This document shows, one piece after another, positions 49,251 through 58,698 of a stretch of DNA of 64,000 nucleotides. The stretch is from Desulfovibrio piger (GTDB lineage Bacteria > Desulfobacterota > Desulfovibrionia > Desulfovibrionales > Desulfovibrionaceae), in the NCBI RefSeq assembly GCF_900116045.1, contig NZ_LT630450.1, positions 341,501 to 405,500 on the forward strand, given 5' to 3'. The notes under the pieces were generated by a model that searched no databases, was not told the DNA's origin, and was given only the letters and a program-made list of their open reading frames with translations. Every line of letters begins with the position of its first letter. Position 1 is the stretch's first letter. The translations under genes and the position numbers were made by a program.

Positions 49251-50733
49251 GAGGCATCTCCGGGGTGAAAGGCGCAAGGAAGGGCAGGCTCCCGGCGGGC
49301 GGGGCCTGTTGCAGGAGGCTGTCCAGCAGCAGGGGCTGCATCTCCTGTCCGGCCAGATCTTCATAATGATAGGGCAGCGAGGCCGCCAGGGCGTGGTCGA
49401 CCCGGCTGTGCCGCAGGGCTTGCCACAGGTCCGGCGAAAGACCGCCGGCCAGCCAGAGGTCCGCGGCACCGGCTCCCCGGCCCGTCTGCCGCAGGGGACC
49501 GTCAGGACAGGGCAGGCGCAGGGGCAGCAGTCCCGTGCAGGGCGGACAGGGGCGGAATGCCCCGGTGATGCGTGCCGCCAGACCGTCCGCGCCGCAGTGC
49601 CGCAGGGCTGTACAGATGCCCCGGATCATGCGCGGCAGGTAGGAGGTCTGGAAGATGCCCCCGGCACAGCGCAGCCCCCTGGCCGCGGTCACGGTGGTGA
49701 AGTAGAGGAAAAGCGAAGGGAGGATGCGCTCTTCCGTCAGGGCCCTGTCCAGGCTGGGGGCATCCAGCGGCAGGCGCCAGCCGTCATTCCGGGCCGCCAC
49801 CAGCGCACGGAAATCGCGGGCAGGCCGCAGGGCCAGGGCCCGGCCCTTGCCGTCCACGCCCCAGAACAGGAAGGTGCCCCGTTGCAGCCCCTGTGCGTCA
49901 CCGGTCCAGCAGGCCCGCTGCCCGTTGAGGGCATCCCAGACGGCGGCGGTCAGCGGCGGGTGCAGGAGCAGCTGACGGACAAGGCTGCCCGGCCGTTCAA
50001 GATCGGCCGTGATCAGGCGGCCGCACAGCCATTGCATGTCCAGCGAGACCAGCGGCGGGATGTCGCAGGACTCCGGGATGACCTGCCGCCACAGCAGGGC
50101 ATTCATGAGACTGGCCTGATCCCGGAACGTGCGCTGCGCCAGGACGCGGGGATGCCGGTAGACGGCCTGTACGAGACGGTCCAGGGCATGCAGGTCGTCC
50201 GGCTGGCCGGGAAGTCGCGAGGGCAGGGCGATCCCGGCAGCGGTGAACGCCGGACGCACGCTGATGAGCCCGTGCCGGTCCCGCCCCGGCAGGATGGGCA
50301 GCCTGCGGCTGTGGAAACCCGCCTCTCCCGGGGTACCTCGCCCCAGCAGGATGCCGCGCGGATAGGCCACGTTGTTGGCCGGGACAGCTCCGCAATTGAA
50401 CAGGGGCACGGCGTGGCGGCAGCTCATGGCGAACAGCAGGTCGCCCTGGAAGAATTCCGGGTGGAAGTCCACACCGTGATGGTTGGCTGTGAGGGCATGG
50501 GAATCGCTTTCCAGTTCACGGCGCAGGGCCCGGCCCAGATCGGGCGAGTACAGCCGGGCGCAGGTCGTGGCGGCCAGCTCCACGAGGTCGTCGGCGGCTT
50601 GCGGCGGCCGGGGCAGGGCGGTATCCGCGCCGAAGCCTGCCGCATAGCCCGCCAGCCTTTGTGCCCCCGCCTGCTCGAAGGCAGCCAGTGCGTCCGGGCA
50701 GCGGCTGCGGAGCCAGTCCCGGGCGGGGGTCAT
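49243..50733 (-). CDS. Unrecognised conserved-looking 496-residue protein
   Basis: 496 residues from ATG 50733 (SD GGGAGG); the frame opens further upstream only as a shadow of the MFS gene. No signal peptide or membrane helix is visible, so it is probably cytoplasmic. Notable segments are SHALTANHHGVDFHPEFFQGD (about 81-101), PLFNCGAVPANNVAYPRGILL, LPILPGRDRHGLISVRPAFT and a CPPC pair near residue 407. The paired histidines and cysteines could bind metal. Its start overlaps the MFS stop by four bases, and its stop overlaps the racemase start by eight, so it likely works with the racemase. I cannot assign a family. Confidence 0.7.
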   Translation of the reverse strand: MTPARDWLRSRCPDALAAFEQAGAQRLAGYAAGFGADTALPRPPQAADDLVELAATTCARLYSPDLGRALRRELESDSHALTANHHGVDFHPEFFQGDLLFAMSCRHAVPLFNCGAVPANNVAYPRGILLGRGTPGEAGFHSRRLPILPGRDRHGLISVRPAFTAAGIALPSRLPGQPDDLHALDRLVQAVYRHPRVLAQRTFRDQASLMNALLWRQVIPESCDIPPLVSLDMQWLCGRLITADLERPGSLVRQLLLHPPLTAAVWDALNGQRACWTGDAQGLQRGTFLFWGVDGKGRALALRPARDFRALVAARNDGWRLPLDAPSLDRALTEERILPSLFLYFTTVTAARGLRCAGGIFQTSYLPRMIRGICTALRHCGADGLAARITGAFRPCPPCTGLLPLRLPCPDGPLRQTGRGAGAADLWLAGGLSPDLWQALRHSRVDHALAASLPYHYEDLAGQEMQPLLLDSLLQQAPPAGSLPFLAPFTPEMPHA

Positions 50734-53069
50734 GCCCGGCCTCCCGTACGCCGGGCCGGACGGACCAGCAGCAGGAAAAGGAGGGAGATGCCCGTCAGGG
50801 CGAGGCCTGCCCAGCGGGCGGCGTCGTCCACGCTCATGATGGCCATGACGGCTCCCACGCAGACCGGGCCGATGACCTGTCCCACGCGTTGCAGGGCATC
50901 CAGCAGGCTCATGGCCTGATCCACGCCGATGGCCCGGGCTATGTCCAGTTCCAGCAAAAATTCGCTCTGGGCCGGGATGTTGAGACCGGTGGCCAGTCCC
51001 AGCAGGATGGAGCCCGCCACCGAAGCCGGCAGGGGAGGCAGTACGCAGAAACAGGCCACGGACAGGGCCGACAGGATGCCGGCCCAGAAAAGGAGCGGGC
51101 CTTTGTACAGACTGCTGCCGACCAGCCGGGCGAACAGGGGCCCGCTGTAGATGACGATGAGGCAGTTGAGCATATAGATGCGCCCGATATTGGACTGGGC
51201 CACATCGGCCTGCTTGAGGAAGACGGGCAGGAAATAGTTGAGGAAGCCCACGCAGAGCAGGGCCGACGGCAGCAGGGCCAGCAGGATGAAGGCCAGGAAG
51301 CGGCGGTCCGTCAGCAGGCGGCGGACCTGCGTCAGCGTCAGCCTGGCGGCCGGGGCCTCCTCCCGGGCATCTGCCTGCTCTTCCCGGCCGCGCAGCAGGC
51401 GCAGGGGCACCAGGGCCAGGCAGGCCAGGATGACGGCGGAGATGACGAAAACGGGGCCGTAGCCCAGGCGTTCGGCCAGCATGGCCCCCAGGGCGCTGCC
51501 GCACAGGGAGCCGGCATAGACGCCGGCGAACATGTCGGCCAGCCTGCCGTCCCGTACCGTATAGGCCTGGGCCGTGAGCAGGGAGAGGCCGTAGCCCAGC
51601 CCCACCAGGGCCCGGGCGGCGATGAAAAGCCAGGGGTTCCAGGCCAGCATGGAGGCCAGATAGCCCAGGGCCATGCAGATGATGCCGGTCATGAGGGGCG
51701 GCCGGGCCCCTTTGCGCTTCATCCATGTCCCGGCAATGAGCACACTGAGGCCGGTCATGCCCATTTCGGCGGAGATGGGCAGGCCCAGCAGCACGTCACG
51801 CGGGAGCATGCCGGACGTGGTGAGTTCGGCCATGCGCAGGGGGATGAAGGAAATGGTCATGTCCATGGCCAGGATGAAGACGAACATCAGCGGACGGAAC
51901 AGGGCGCTGCGGTGGGCGTGGGTCTGCGTCGTCCCCTGCAGGCGGGCCTCCAGACTGCGGGAAAGCAGCAGGAACATCTCCACCATGAAGATGAGGGAGA
52001 TGACCACCAGGGTCAGGATGTCCAGCCCGTTGGCCATGAGGCGTTCCAGCCAGGGGCCGCGCGTGAGGGAGGCTCGCAGCTTCCATCCCTGTTCCGGGGA
52101 ATCCCCGCTGACGGAGAAGGACGAGGCCAGTTCCAGCAGGGGGAACTCTTCGCCGGACGGCAGGAGCTCCGGGGCTTCCGGGCCTGCGGCATGGCTTGAG
52201 GCGTAGGCCTTGCCGGAGGGGGCGATGATCTCCAGGACGAGACCGTCGCCGTGGATTGTGGCGGCCCTGGTCAGGTAGGCAGACAGACGGCTGGTATCAT
52301 CAAGGGAGACGCCCACCAGCAGCAGGCGGTTGAGGTCCTCGGTCAGGATGGCACCGGTATGCGCGGCGTCGTTCCTGAGCCCCTGCGTGTACTGCCGGCT
52401 GACGGCATGCAGGGCCAGTGCCCCGTTGCCCAGCATGAGCAGCAGGAAAACGGTGAGGCACAGGTTGCGGGGCAGGCCGCCGGAACGGCGCAGGCCGAGG
52501 CAAAGGGACAAAAGCAGGATCCCCGCCAGGGCCAGCCCTCCCTGAAAGAACAGCTGTTGCCGGAAAAGGCTCCAGAGCGTGTCGTCCAGACTGCGGGAAG
52601 GCATCCAGACGGCGATATGTCCCGCGATGCCGCCGGCCCGGTCAGTGACGGGGGCCAGCAGCAGCTCGCCGTCCTTCAGATCAAGGACCGTCTCCCCGTC
52701 CGTCTGCGGCAGGCGTCCGCTGATATCCGGCAACGGCGGGAAGCGGCCCCAGTGATGCAGGGCCCTGCCCCGGGAATCCAGCACGGCCAGGGGCATGCCG
52801 GCCGCCTGGCCCACACTGGCCAGCAGGCGGTCGACATTGTGGTAGGTATCCAGCTTTTTGCCGAAGCGGATCCCTATGGCCATGCGGCTTTTCAGGGCCG
52901 TGGCCGCCACACTGGCCGATGCCTGCGTCCCTTCCCGGGTCGCGGTGCGCAGGGAGGAATAGAGCAGGGCATCGTACAGCAGCAGGCTGCACAGCAGGAC
53001 AGCGACCCATCCGGCCATGATGCGGCCAACGGGGAACCGTGAGTTTTTCGGAGGAGAAGACAGGTTCAT
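50730..53069 (-). CDS. MFS transporter fused to an N-terminal periplasmic sensor region
   Basis: 779 residues from ATG 53069. One membrane helix (about 15-37) is followed by a periplasmic domain (38-185; MPLAVLDSRGRALHHWGRF is PAS/Cache-like), two helices (about 190-240), a second periplasmic domain (241-345; GLVLEIIAPSGKAYASS) and another helix. Then comes an MFS unit (about 395-775; ARALVGLGYGLSLLTAQAYTVRDGRLADMFAGVYAGSLCGSALGAMLAERLG). Sensor-like extracytoplasmic domains on an MFS core are unusual and suggest a transporter-like signal receptor. Four-base overlaps join it to the SpoIIE phosphatase before it and the unknown gene after it, pairing receptor and phosphatase. Confidence 0.82.
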   Translation of the reverse strand: MNLSSPPKNSRFPVGRIMAGWVAVLLCSLLLYDALLYSSLRTATREGTQASASVAATALKSRMAIGIRFGKKLDTYHNVDRLLASVGQAAGMPLAVLDSRGRALHHWGRFPPLPDISGRLPQTDGETVLDLKDGELLLAPVTDRAGGIAGHIAVWMPSRSLDDTLWSLFRQQLFFQGGLALAGILLLSLCLGLRRSGGLPRNLCLTVFLLLMLGNGALALHAVSRQYTQGLRNDAAHTGAILTEDLNRLLLVGVSLDDTSRLSAYLTRAATIHGDGLVLEIIAPSGKAYASSHAAGPEAPELLPSGEEFPLLELASSFSVSGDSPEQGWKLRASLTRGPWLERLMANGLDILTLVVISLIFMVEMFLLLSRSLEARLQGTTQTHAHRSALFRPLMFVFILAMDMTISFIPLRMAELTTSGMLPRDVLLGLPISAEMGMTGLSVLIAGTWMKRKGARPPLMTGIICMALGYLASMLAWNPWLFIAARALVGLGYGLSLLTAQAYTVRDGRLADMFAGVYAGSLCGSALGAMLAERLGYGPVFVISAVILACLALVPLRLLRGREEQADAREEAPAARLTLTQVRRLLTDRRFLAFILLALLPSALLCVGFLNYFLPVFLKQADVAQSNIGRIYMLNCLIVIYSGPLFARLVGSSLYKGPLLFWAGILSALSVACFCVLPPLPASVAGSILLGLATGLNIPAQSEFLLELDIARAIGVDQAMSLLDALQRVGQVIGPVCVGAVMAIMSVDDAARWAGLALTGISLLFLLLVRPARRTGGRA

Positions 53070-55132
53070 GAGGACGTCCGGGCAGTAGGGGCGGGCTGGG
53101 CCACGCGGGTGTTGCGCGTGCGGCAAAAGGCCAGCATGGTGATGTCGTCGGATTGCGGCTCTTCACCCCGGAAGCGGACAAGCTCCGAGAAGATGAGCGT
53201 CAGCAGTTCCCGGGGCGGGGCCCCGCGATGGGCGGCCATGAAGTCCCGCAACCGGGCCTCGCCGTACAGTTCCTTGTCGCTGTTCATGGCTTCGGTCACC
53301 CCGTCGGTGAAGATCAGGCAGGTCTCCTGTTCCCTGAGGGTATCCGTGAACAGCGTGTATTCCATATCCGGCATGACGCCCACCAGCGGGCCGCTCAGCT
53401 TGTCCAGCATGCGGGGCGGGGCATCCGAGGCGGCATCGATGATGTAGGGCGGGCAGTGGCCGCCGTTGGCATAGGCCAGCTCGCCGCTTTGGGGGTCGTA
53501 CAGGGCCAGGAAGAGGGTCACGAACATGTTGCCCGGGTTGTGGGCTTCAAGCATGGCGTTGACCTGTGACATGGCGGCGGCCGGGTCGAGCCCGGAACCG
53601 AGGGCGTAGCGCACGAGAGTGACGGTCATGGACATGAACAGGGCCGCCGGGACGCCCTTGCCGGACACGTCGCCCAGGACGAGGGCCCGACGGCCGTCGC
53701 CGGTGACGAAAAAGTCGTACATGTCGCCGCCCACTTCCTTGGCGGGATCCAGAAAGGCCGAGGCCCGGAAACCGCACATCTCGGGAGCGCCGTCCGGGGG
53801 CGGAAGGATGCCCATCTGGATCTCGCGTGCGGCGGAAAGCTCCCCTTCCATGCGTTCCTTGCTGGCGGTGGCCTCCATCAGGTTGCGGATGTTGGCGGCA
53901 AGGGCCCCGCCCAGATGGGCGTAGGCACGGGCCAGCTGCCCCAGCTCGTCACGGCGCTCCAGCGGCAGCCCCTGGCTGAGGAGGGGCTCAAGCCGGTCAA
54001 GGGCATCGGGCGCGGCAAAATCCACGCCGGCCAGCTGGCGGGTCTTGCGGGTCAGCAGTTTCAGGGGCCGCAACGTCCTGATGAGCATGAACAGGGCCGC
54101 CAGGGCCACCAGCAGCATGATGGGCAGGCTCACGGCCAGCAGGCTGCCCAGCAGGCTGTAGGAAGGCTGCTGTATCTCGTCCAGGGGAGCCGTGAGGGCC
54201 ACATACCAGCCGAATGCCCGGATGCTGCCCAGCAGGCAGAGCATGTCGCCCCGTTGCGAGGGCAGGATGACCTTGGCCATGCCGGTCTGGCGGGCTTCTG
54301 CCCGGGCCGCGTCAAGGCCGTCCGGGAGCAGGCCGTCGCCACCGGAGACCAGCATGCGGCCGTCACTGTCCAGCAGGGCCACGAGCCCGCCGGGGTAGAG
54401 GGCCATCTCCCGGAATTTTTCCCTGGTATCCTCCAGCAGCTGCGCCTGGGCCCGGACGGCCATCTTTTCCAGGTCGTCCAGGGGGATCATGGCGACCAGT
54501 ATCTCCCGTGAGGGCCTGTTCCCGTCCAGCGGCAGGAAATAGGCCAGTACCGGGCGGTAGGTGCCGGAGGAAACCATGCCGCCCTCGTTGGTGGCCACGA
54601 GGCGGGGCAGGTCCAGAACGGCAAAATCGCCGTCCCGGGGCAATTGCCTGAGCAGGCGCTGCACAGGCCGCTGCTTCACATCCCGCAGACTGGACGACAG
54701 GCCCAGCAGGCTCGTCCAGCCGGCAAGAAGCTTTTCCGTATCCAGGATCTCCATGCGTATGCTGTCGATATCGTCCACCAGGCCAATGCTGGCGGCGTCC
54801 ATGACAGAGAGCAGGGGCTGCAGGCCGGAATATCCGGGGCCGCCCTCACCGTGCCGGTCGAGGGAGCGCAGCAGCGCCTGGATACGGGCGGAGGCGTCCC
54901 GCAGCTGCGCCTTGCGCATGAGGACGGCACGCACCTTGCCGGCCAGATGGTTGAGGGTGGCAGTGTTGAGCCGTTCCTCTTCCACCAGCAGCAGGGTGGC
55001 GAAATTTTTTTCTTCCATCCCGATCATGGTCTCCCCGACGCGCTGCCAGGTCAGGTACAGGACCAGCGCGACGGTAAGGGCCACGGAGCAGATCACCAGC
55101 AGGGCCAGGCGCAGACGAAGGCTTGCGTTCAT
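53066..55132 (-). CDS. Membrane-bound SpoIIE/RsbU-type PP2C serine phosphatase
   Basis: 688 residues. A first helix (about 8-29) is followed by a large periplasmic sensor region, a second helix (about 335-360), a HAMP-like linker and coiled coil (to about 445), and a PP2C phosphatase domain (about 450-675). Metal-site motifs are intact: EVGGDMYDFF, LGDVSGKGVPAALFMS, FTDGVTEAMN and SDDITMLAF. RsbU-type phosphatases dephosphorylate STAS anti-anti-sigma proteins. In Bordetella, BtrU acts this way on type III secretion. No STAS or anti-sigma kinase gene is in this window. ATGA overlaps link it to the activator gene upstream and the MFS gene downstream. Confidence 0.9.
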   Translation of the reverse strand: MNASLRLRLALLVICSVALTVALVLYLTWQRVGETMIGMEEKNFATLLLVEEERLNTATLNHLAGKVRAVLMRKAQLRDASARIQALLRSLDRHGEGGPGYSGLQPLLSVMDAASIGLVDDIDSIRMEILDTEKLLAGWTSLLGLSSSLRDVKQRPVQRLLRQLPRDGDFAVLDLPRLVATNEGGMVSSGTYRPVLAYFLPLDGNRPSREILVAMIPLDDLEKMAVRAQAQLLEDTREKFREMALYPGGLVALLDSDGRMLVSGGDGLLPDGLDAARAEARQTGMAKVILPSQRGDMLCLLGSIRAFGWYVALTAPLDEIQQPSYSLLGSLLAVSLPIMLLVALAALFMLIRTLRPLKLLTRKTRQLAGVDFAAPDALDRLEPLLSQGLPLERRDELGQLARAYAHLGGALAANIRNLMEATASKERMEGELSAAREIQMGILPPPDGAPEMCGFRASAFLDPAKEVGGDMYDFFVTGDGRRALVLGDVSGKGVPAALFMSMTVTLVRYALGSGLDPAAAMSQVNAMLEAHNPGNMFVTLFLALYDPQSGELAYANGGHCPPYIIDAASDAPPRMLDKLSGPLVGVMPDMEYTLFTDTLREQETCLIFTDGVTEAMNSDKELYGEARLRDFMAAHRGAPPRELLTLIFSELVRFRGEEPQSDDITMLAFCRTRNTRVAQPAPTARTSS

Positions 55133-56421
55133 GCCTCCTCCCCGTCATGGCCGCGGGCCGTCCGGCCGAGGCGCAGCAGTTTCTTGCGCAGGCCTTCCCG
55201 GGTGATGCCCAGCAGTTCCGCGGCCCGGCTCTTGTTGCCCTGACACGCGTCGAGGGCCCGCTGCACCAGCAGGCGTTCCGTCTGCTCCAGGTTGAACGTT
55301 TCCTGGACGACCGGCGGCTCCCGGAGCGCAGCGCCGGGTGTCCGTATGCCGCCGTGGCGCGCCAGGGCGGCCAGCAGCTTGGGGGAAAGATCCGAGGGCC
55401 GGACGACCGTATCCACAGTCAGCGCCGCCGCCCGTTCCATCTCGTTGCTCAGTTCGCGCACATTGCCGGGCCAGTCGTAGGCCAGCAGGCACTGCTGGGT
55501 GGCCGGGGCCAGGATCAGGGCGGCGCGTTCCATATTGCGCGCATGCTGGGCCAGCAGGTGCCGGGCCAGCAGCAGGATGTCGTCGCCCCGTTCATGCAGG
55601 GGCGGGAGCATCAGCTCGGCCACATTGAGGCGGTAGTACAGGTCCTGCCTGAAGCGCCCCCGGGCCACGGCCTGCCGCAGGTCCACATTGGTGGCCGCGA
55701 TGACCTTGATGTCCACGGGCACGGGCCGGGCGCTGCCCACGCGCAGGACTTCCCGTTCCTCAAGCACGCGCAGGAGCTTGGCCTGATTGGGCAGGGACAT
55801 GTCCGCCAGCTCGTCAAGGAAGAGCGTCCCGCCCGAGGCTTCCTCCACCAGGCCGCGCCGGGCGCTGACACCGGTGGCCACGCCCTTTTCGATGCCGAAC
55901 ATCTCGCTTTCGAACAGGGATTCGGGGATGGCCGTACAGTTGACGGCCACAAAGGGGGCGTCGCGCCGGGGAGAGTGGTAGTGGATGGTCTTGGCGAATA
56001 TCTCCTTGCCCGTGCCGGAAGGCCCCAGGATCAGGGTATTGATGGGCCGCCGGGCGATGGCCAGGGCCTGGGCCACCACCTGCCGCATGGCCGGACAGCG
56101 GCCGATGATGCGGCGGACGTTGTACTCCTTCTGCAGGGTCTCCACCACCTGCCTGTTATCCTCGTGCAGGCGCAGGCGGCTTTTCTCCAGCTCCTGGGAG
56201 AGCTGCTCCATCTTTTCCAGCAGTTCCGCCCTCTGGAATTCGCGGGCCTCCACCTTGACGATCATCATGCCGAAGGCTTCGGCCAGGCGCTCCAGCTCCG
56301 GCGAGGAGCTGCCTTCCCGGGTCAGGGCGAACAGGGCGTCCGCATCCGCGGGACGCCCCCAGGCAAGGTCGTCGCACAAACGGATCAGCAGGGCGAGGGT
56401 TCGGGCGTTCTTTTCGTGCAT
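55129..56421 (-). CDS. Sigma54-type activator with variant GAFTGA loop
   Basis: 430 residues (SD AAGGAT). An N-terminal helical region with a coiled coil (about 62-98) has no receiver or GAF domain. The AAA+ domain (about 105-335) has Walker A GPSGTGKE (133-140) and Walker B GGTLFLDE (197-204). The sigma54-contacting loop reads GVATGV (180-185) instead of GAFTGA. A Fis-type HTH lies at about 385-425 (CQGNKSRAAELLGITREGLRKKL). It starts three bases after sctU, so it belongs to the T3SS operon and is the obvious candidate regulator of the -24/-12 promoters at 63093-63109 and 63307-63323. Whether the variant loop activates is uncertain. Confidence 0.9.
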   Translation of the reverse strand: MHEKNARTLALLIRLCDDLAWGRPADADALFALTREGSSSPELERLAEAFGMMIVKVEAREFQRAELLEKMEQLSQELEKSRLRLHEDNRQVVETLQKEYNVRRIIGRCPAMRQVVAQALAIARRPINTLILGPSGTGKEIFAKTIHYHSPRRDAPFVAVNCTAIPESLFESEMFGIEKGVATGVSARRGLVEEASGGTLFLDELADMSLPNQAKLLRVLEEREVLRVGSARPVPVDIKVIAATNVDLRQAVARGRFRQDLYYRLNVAELMLPPLHERGDDILLLARHLLAQHARNMERAALILAPATQQCLLAYDWPGNVRELSNEMERAAALTVDTVVRPSDLSPKLLAALARHGGIRTPGAALREPPVVQETFNLEQTERLLVQRALDACQGNKSRAAELLGITREGLRKKLLRLGRTARGHDGEEA

Positions 56422-56424
56422 GGC

Positions 56425-57468
56425 TTATCCTTGGCGCAGGGATTGCACCCAGCGCAGCACTTCCGCCACGGGGCCGATGAGGTCCTGGGGGATGTAGGAG
56501 TTTTCCGTGCCCTGTTCGTACAGGCTGCGTGCCAGCGGTACGTTGCGCATGATGGGGATGCCTTCTTCCCGGGCGGTCTCGATCATGCGCTGGGCCAGCA
56601 CGCCCTGGCCCTTGGCCAGGATGACGGGCAGGGGGGTCCTGTCCTTTTCATAATCCAGGGCCACGGCAAAATGGGTGGGGTTGGTCACAAGCACCTTCGC
56701 TTTCCTGACGTTGGCGATCTGGTTCTGGGCGATCATCTCCTGGTGCAGCTGCTTGCGCTTGCCCTTGATGAGCGGGTCGCCCTCGCTTTCCTTGTATTCC
56801 CGTTTGACTTCTTCCTTGCTCATCATGTGCTGCTTGTTGAACTGCCACTTCTGGAAGCACCAGTCCGCGGCGGCGATGACGCAGAACACGCCCGCCGAGA
56901 CGAGGACGAGCTCGCCGCAGGCAGAACCGAGAAGACGCCACATGTCGCCGATGTCGCCCTGCGGGATGCGGAACAGCTGCGGCATGTAGTCGGAAAAAAT
57001 GACATACACGCTGACCCCCAGGATCAGGACCTTGATGATGTTCTTGAGGAACTCCACCAGGTTCTTGAGGGAAAAGACCTGCTTGAACCATTTGCCCATG
57101 CTCAGGTTTTCAAGCTTGGGCATGGCGGCCTGTACGGAAAACAGCACGCCCACCTGCATCAGGTTGGCGCAAAGGGCCACGGCCATGACCATGCCGATGA
57201 GCGGCAGGGCCACGCGCAGGGAACAGAGCAGGATGGACGTGGAAGCCAGGGGCAGGGCCTCCTCGAAGGGCCTGTCCATGAGCAGCATGGGGATCTCGCC
57301 CATGGTCAGCATGGTGTTGAGCATGTCGGAGGCCAGGGCCAGCAGATAGACGGCCACTGCCATGACGGTCAGCGCCGAGGGCACGTCCTGGCTTTTGGCC
57401 ACCTGGCCTTTTTCCCGGGAATCCCGCAGGCGTTTCGGGGTCGGTTGTTCTGTCTTTTCACTGCTCAT
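56425..57468 (-). CDS. sctU: T3SS export-gate switch protein SctU
   Basis: 347 residues. Four membrane helices (about 30-200) and a cytoplasmic domain with the self-cleaving N263-P-T-H266 motif, at the same position as in YscU. It switches the apparatus from needle-type to later substrates. The N-terminus (SSEKTEQPTPKRLRDSREKGQVAKSQD) is the family signature shared with flagellar FlhB; the surrounding sctW/X/Y genes show this is the injectisome version. It follows sctT by 61 bases and precedes the activator gene by three. Confidence 0.96.
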   Translation of the reverse strand: MSSEKTEQPTPKRLRDSREKGQVAKSQDVPSALTVMAVAVYLLALASDMLNTMLTMGEIPMLLMDRPFEEALPLASTSILLCSLRVALPLIGMVMAVALCANLMQVGVLFSVQAAMPKLENLSMGKWFKQVFSLKNLVEFLKNIIKVLILGVSVYVIFSDYMPQLFRIPQGDIGDMWRLLGSACGELVLVSAGVFCVIAAADWCFQKWQFNKQHMMSKEEVKREYKESEGDPLIKGKRKQLHQEMIAQNQIANVRKAKVLVTNPTHFAVALDYEKDRTPLPVILAKGQGVLAQRMIETAREEGIPIMRNVPLARSLYEQGTENSYIPQDLIGPVAEVLRWVQSLRQG

Positions 57469-57529
57469 GGGCGCATGGGTCTCCGCAGCCCGCGGCTGTC
57501 GTCACAGCCGGCGGACAAGCGTGGCGATA

Positions 57530-58366
57530 TCAGTCCCCTCCCGGCAGGAGGTTGTTCAGCTTGAGGATGGATTCCCTCGTAAAATCGAACAGTTCCGGTG
57601 CATGTGACAGCAGCAGCCCAAAATAGAAGCACAGCAGGAAGGCCGCGATGCCGCATTTGATGGGCATGGCCAGCACATACACGTTGAGCTGGGACGCGAA
57701 ACGGTTGATCAGCCCCAGGGCCACGTCGGTCAAAAGGCAGGCCGCCGCGATGGGCCCTGCCAGCAGCAGCATGTGGCCCATGAGCCAGCCGACTTTTTCG
57801 GCAAAATACAGGGGCGCTCCCTGGGGCACGTCCAGGGGCAAAAGCTGCGTCACCGGCCAGATGTCATAGCTGGCGTACACCAGCCCCACGAAGGCCAGAA
57901 AGGCCCCGGACGTATAAAAAATGTAGACCAGGCTCTGGAACAGCAGCTGGCCCAGAGGGCTGCTCTGGTCGCCGGAAAGGATGTCCGCCCCTTCGGCCAT
58001 GGTGGCGCCGCGCTGGTTGTCCATGAAGAAACCGGCGCTTTGTACGGCCCAGAAGACGATGCCCGCAAGAAAGCCGATCATCAGGCCGAGCACGGCCTCC
58101 TTGAGCAGGAGCAGGGCCAGCCGTCCCCCCACGGCCAGGGAAAGTGCGGCAGAGAGCGTCATGTCCTCGGTAAGATGGCTGACGATGACAGGATGCAGGG
58201 GCAGGTACAGGGCCAGCACCAGCAGCAGGCGGATCTGGCCCGTCACCACCGCGGAGCCGAAAAAAGGCGCCACGGTGACCAGGGCGAAGAAGCGCGGCAT
58301 GCCCAGCAGCAAGGCCGTGAGATGTCCGTAGACCCCGAGTTCCTGCAAAAATTGCGAAAAATCCAT
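57530..58366 (-). CDS. sctT: T3SS export-gate protein SctT
   Basis: 278 residues, a FliR/YscT-family inner-membrane protein with six to seven helices (MDFSQFLQELGVYGHLTALLLGMPRFFALVTVAPFFG; FWAVQSAGFFMDNQRGATMAEGADILSGDQSSPLGQL). With SctR and SctS it forms the export-gate pseudohelix. sctR is not in the window. It stands 65 bases after sctS. Confidence 0.93.
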   Translation of the reverse strand: MDFSQFLQELGVYGHLTALLLGMPRFFALVTVAPFFGSAVVTGQIRLLLVLALYLPLHPVIVSHLTEDMTLSAALSLAVGGRLALLLLKEAVLGLMIGFLAGIVFWAVQSAGFFMDNQRGATMAEGADILSGDQSSPLGQLLFQSLVYIFYTSGAFLAFVGLVYASYDIWPVTQLLPLDVPQGAPLYFAEKVGWLMGHMLLLAGPIAAACLLTDVALGLINRFASQLNVYVLAMPIKCGIAAFLLCFYFGLLLSHAPELFDFTRESILKLNNLLPGGD

Positions 58367-58431
58367 GCCTGTCCTGTTCCATGCGTGTCCTGGGGGCCGT
58401 CCAGCCTGCCGTCAGCATCCGGGCCTGCCGT

Positions 58432-58689
58432 TCAGAGCAGGTAGAAACGGTTGAAGATGTCCTCGCTGTACTGCAATATCTCCCCGCTCAGCCATTTGCC
58501 CATGAGGAAGAGGGTCAGCCCCACGGCCAGCAGCTTGACGCCGAACGCCAGGGTCTGTTCCTGCAGCTGGGTGATGGCCTGGATGAGGCTGAGCACGATG
58601 CCCACCACCGAGGCCACGATGATGGGCGGCAGGGAAAGGATCATGACCAGATACAGGGCCTTGACGGCATAATCGATGGCAAGTTCCAT
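58432..58689 (-). CDS. sctS: T3SS export-gate protein SctS
   Basis: 85 residues, standard size for FliQ/YscS proteins, with two membrane helices (about 15-38 and 50-72; SLPPIIVASVVGIVLSLIQAITQLQEQTLAFGVKLL). It is part of the SctRST export gate. SD AGGAG is near the ATG, and the gene starts nine bases after sctV. Gene order V-S-T-U without R is unusual; sctR must be elsewhere, probably in the divergent operon or outside. Confidence 0.94.
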   Translation of the reverse strand: MELAIDYAVKALYLVMILSLPPIIVASVVGIVLSLIQAITQLQEQTLAFGVKLLAVGLTLFLMGKWLSGEILQYSEDIFNRFYLL

Positions 58690-58698
58690 GCCTTGCTC

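Noticed and set aside
55123..57564. Plus-strand open frame of 813 codons
   Set aside because: Antisense to the activator and sctU genes.
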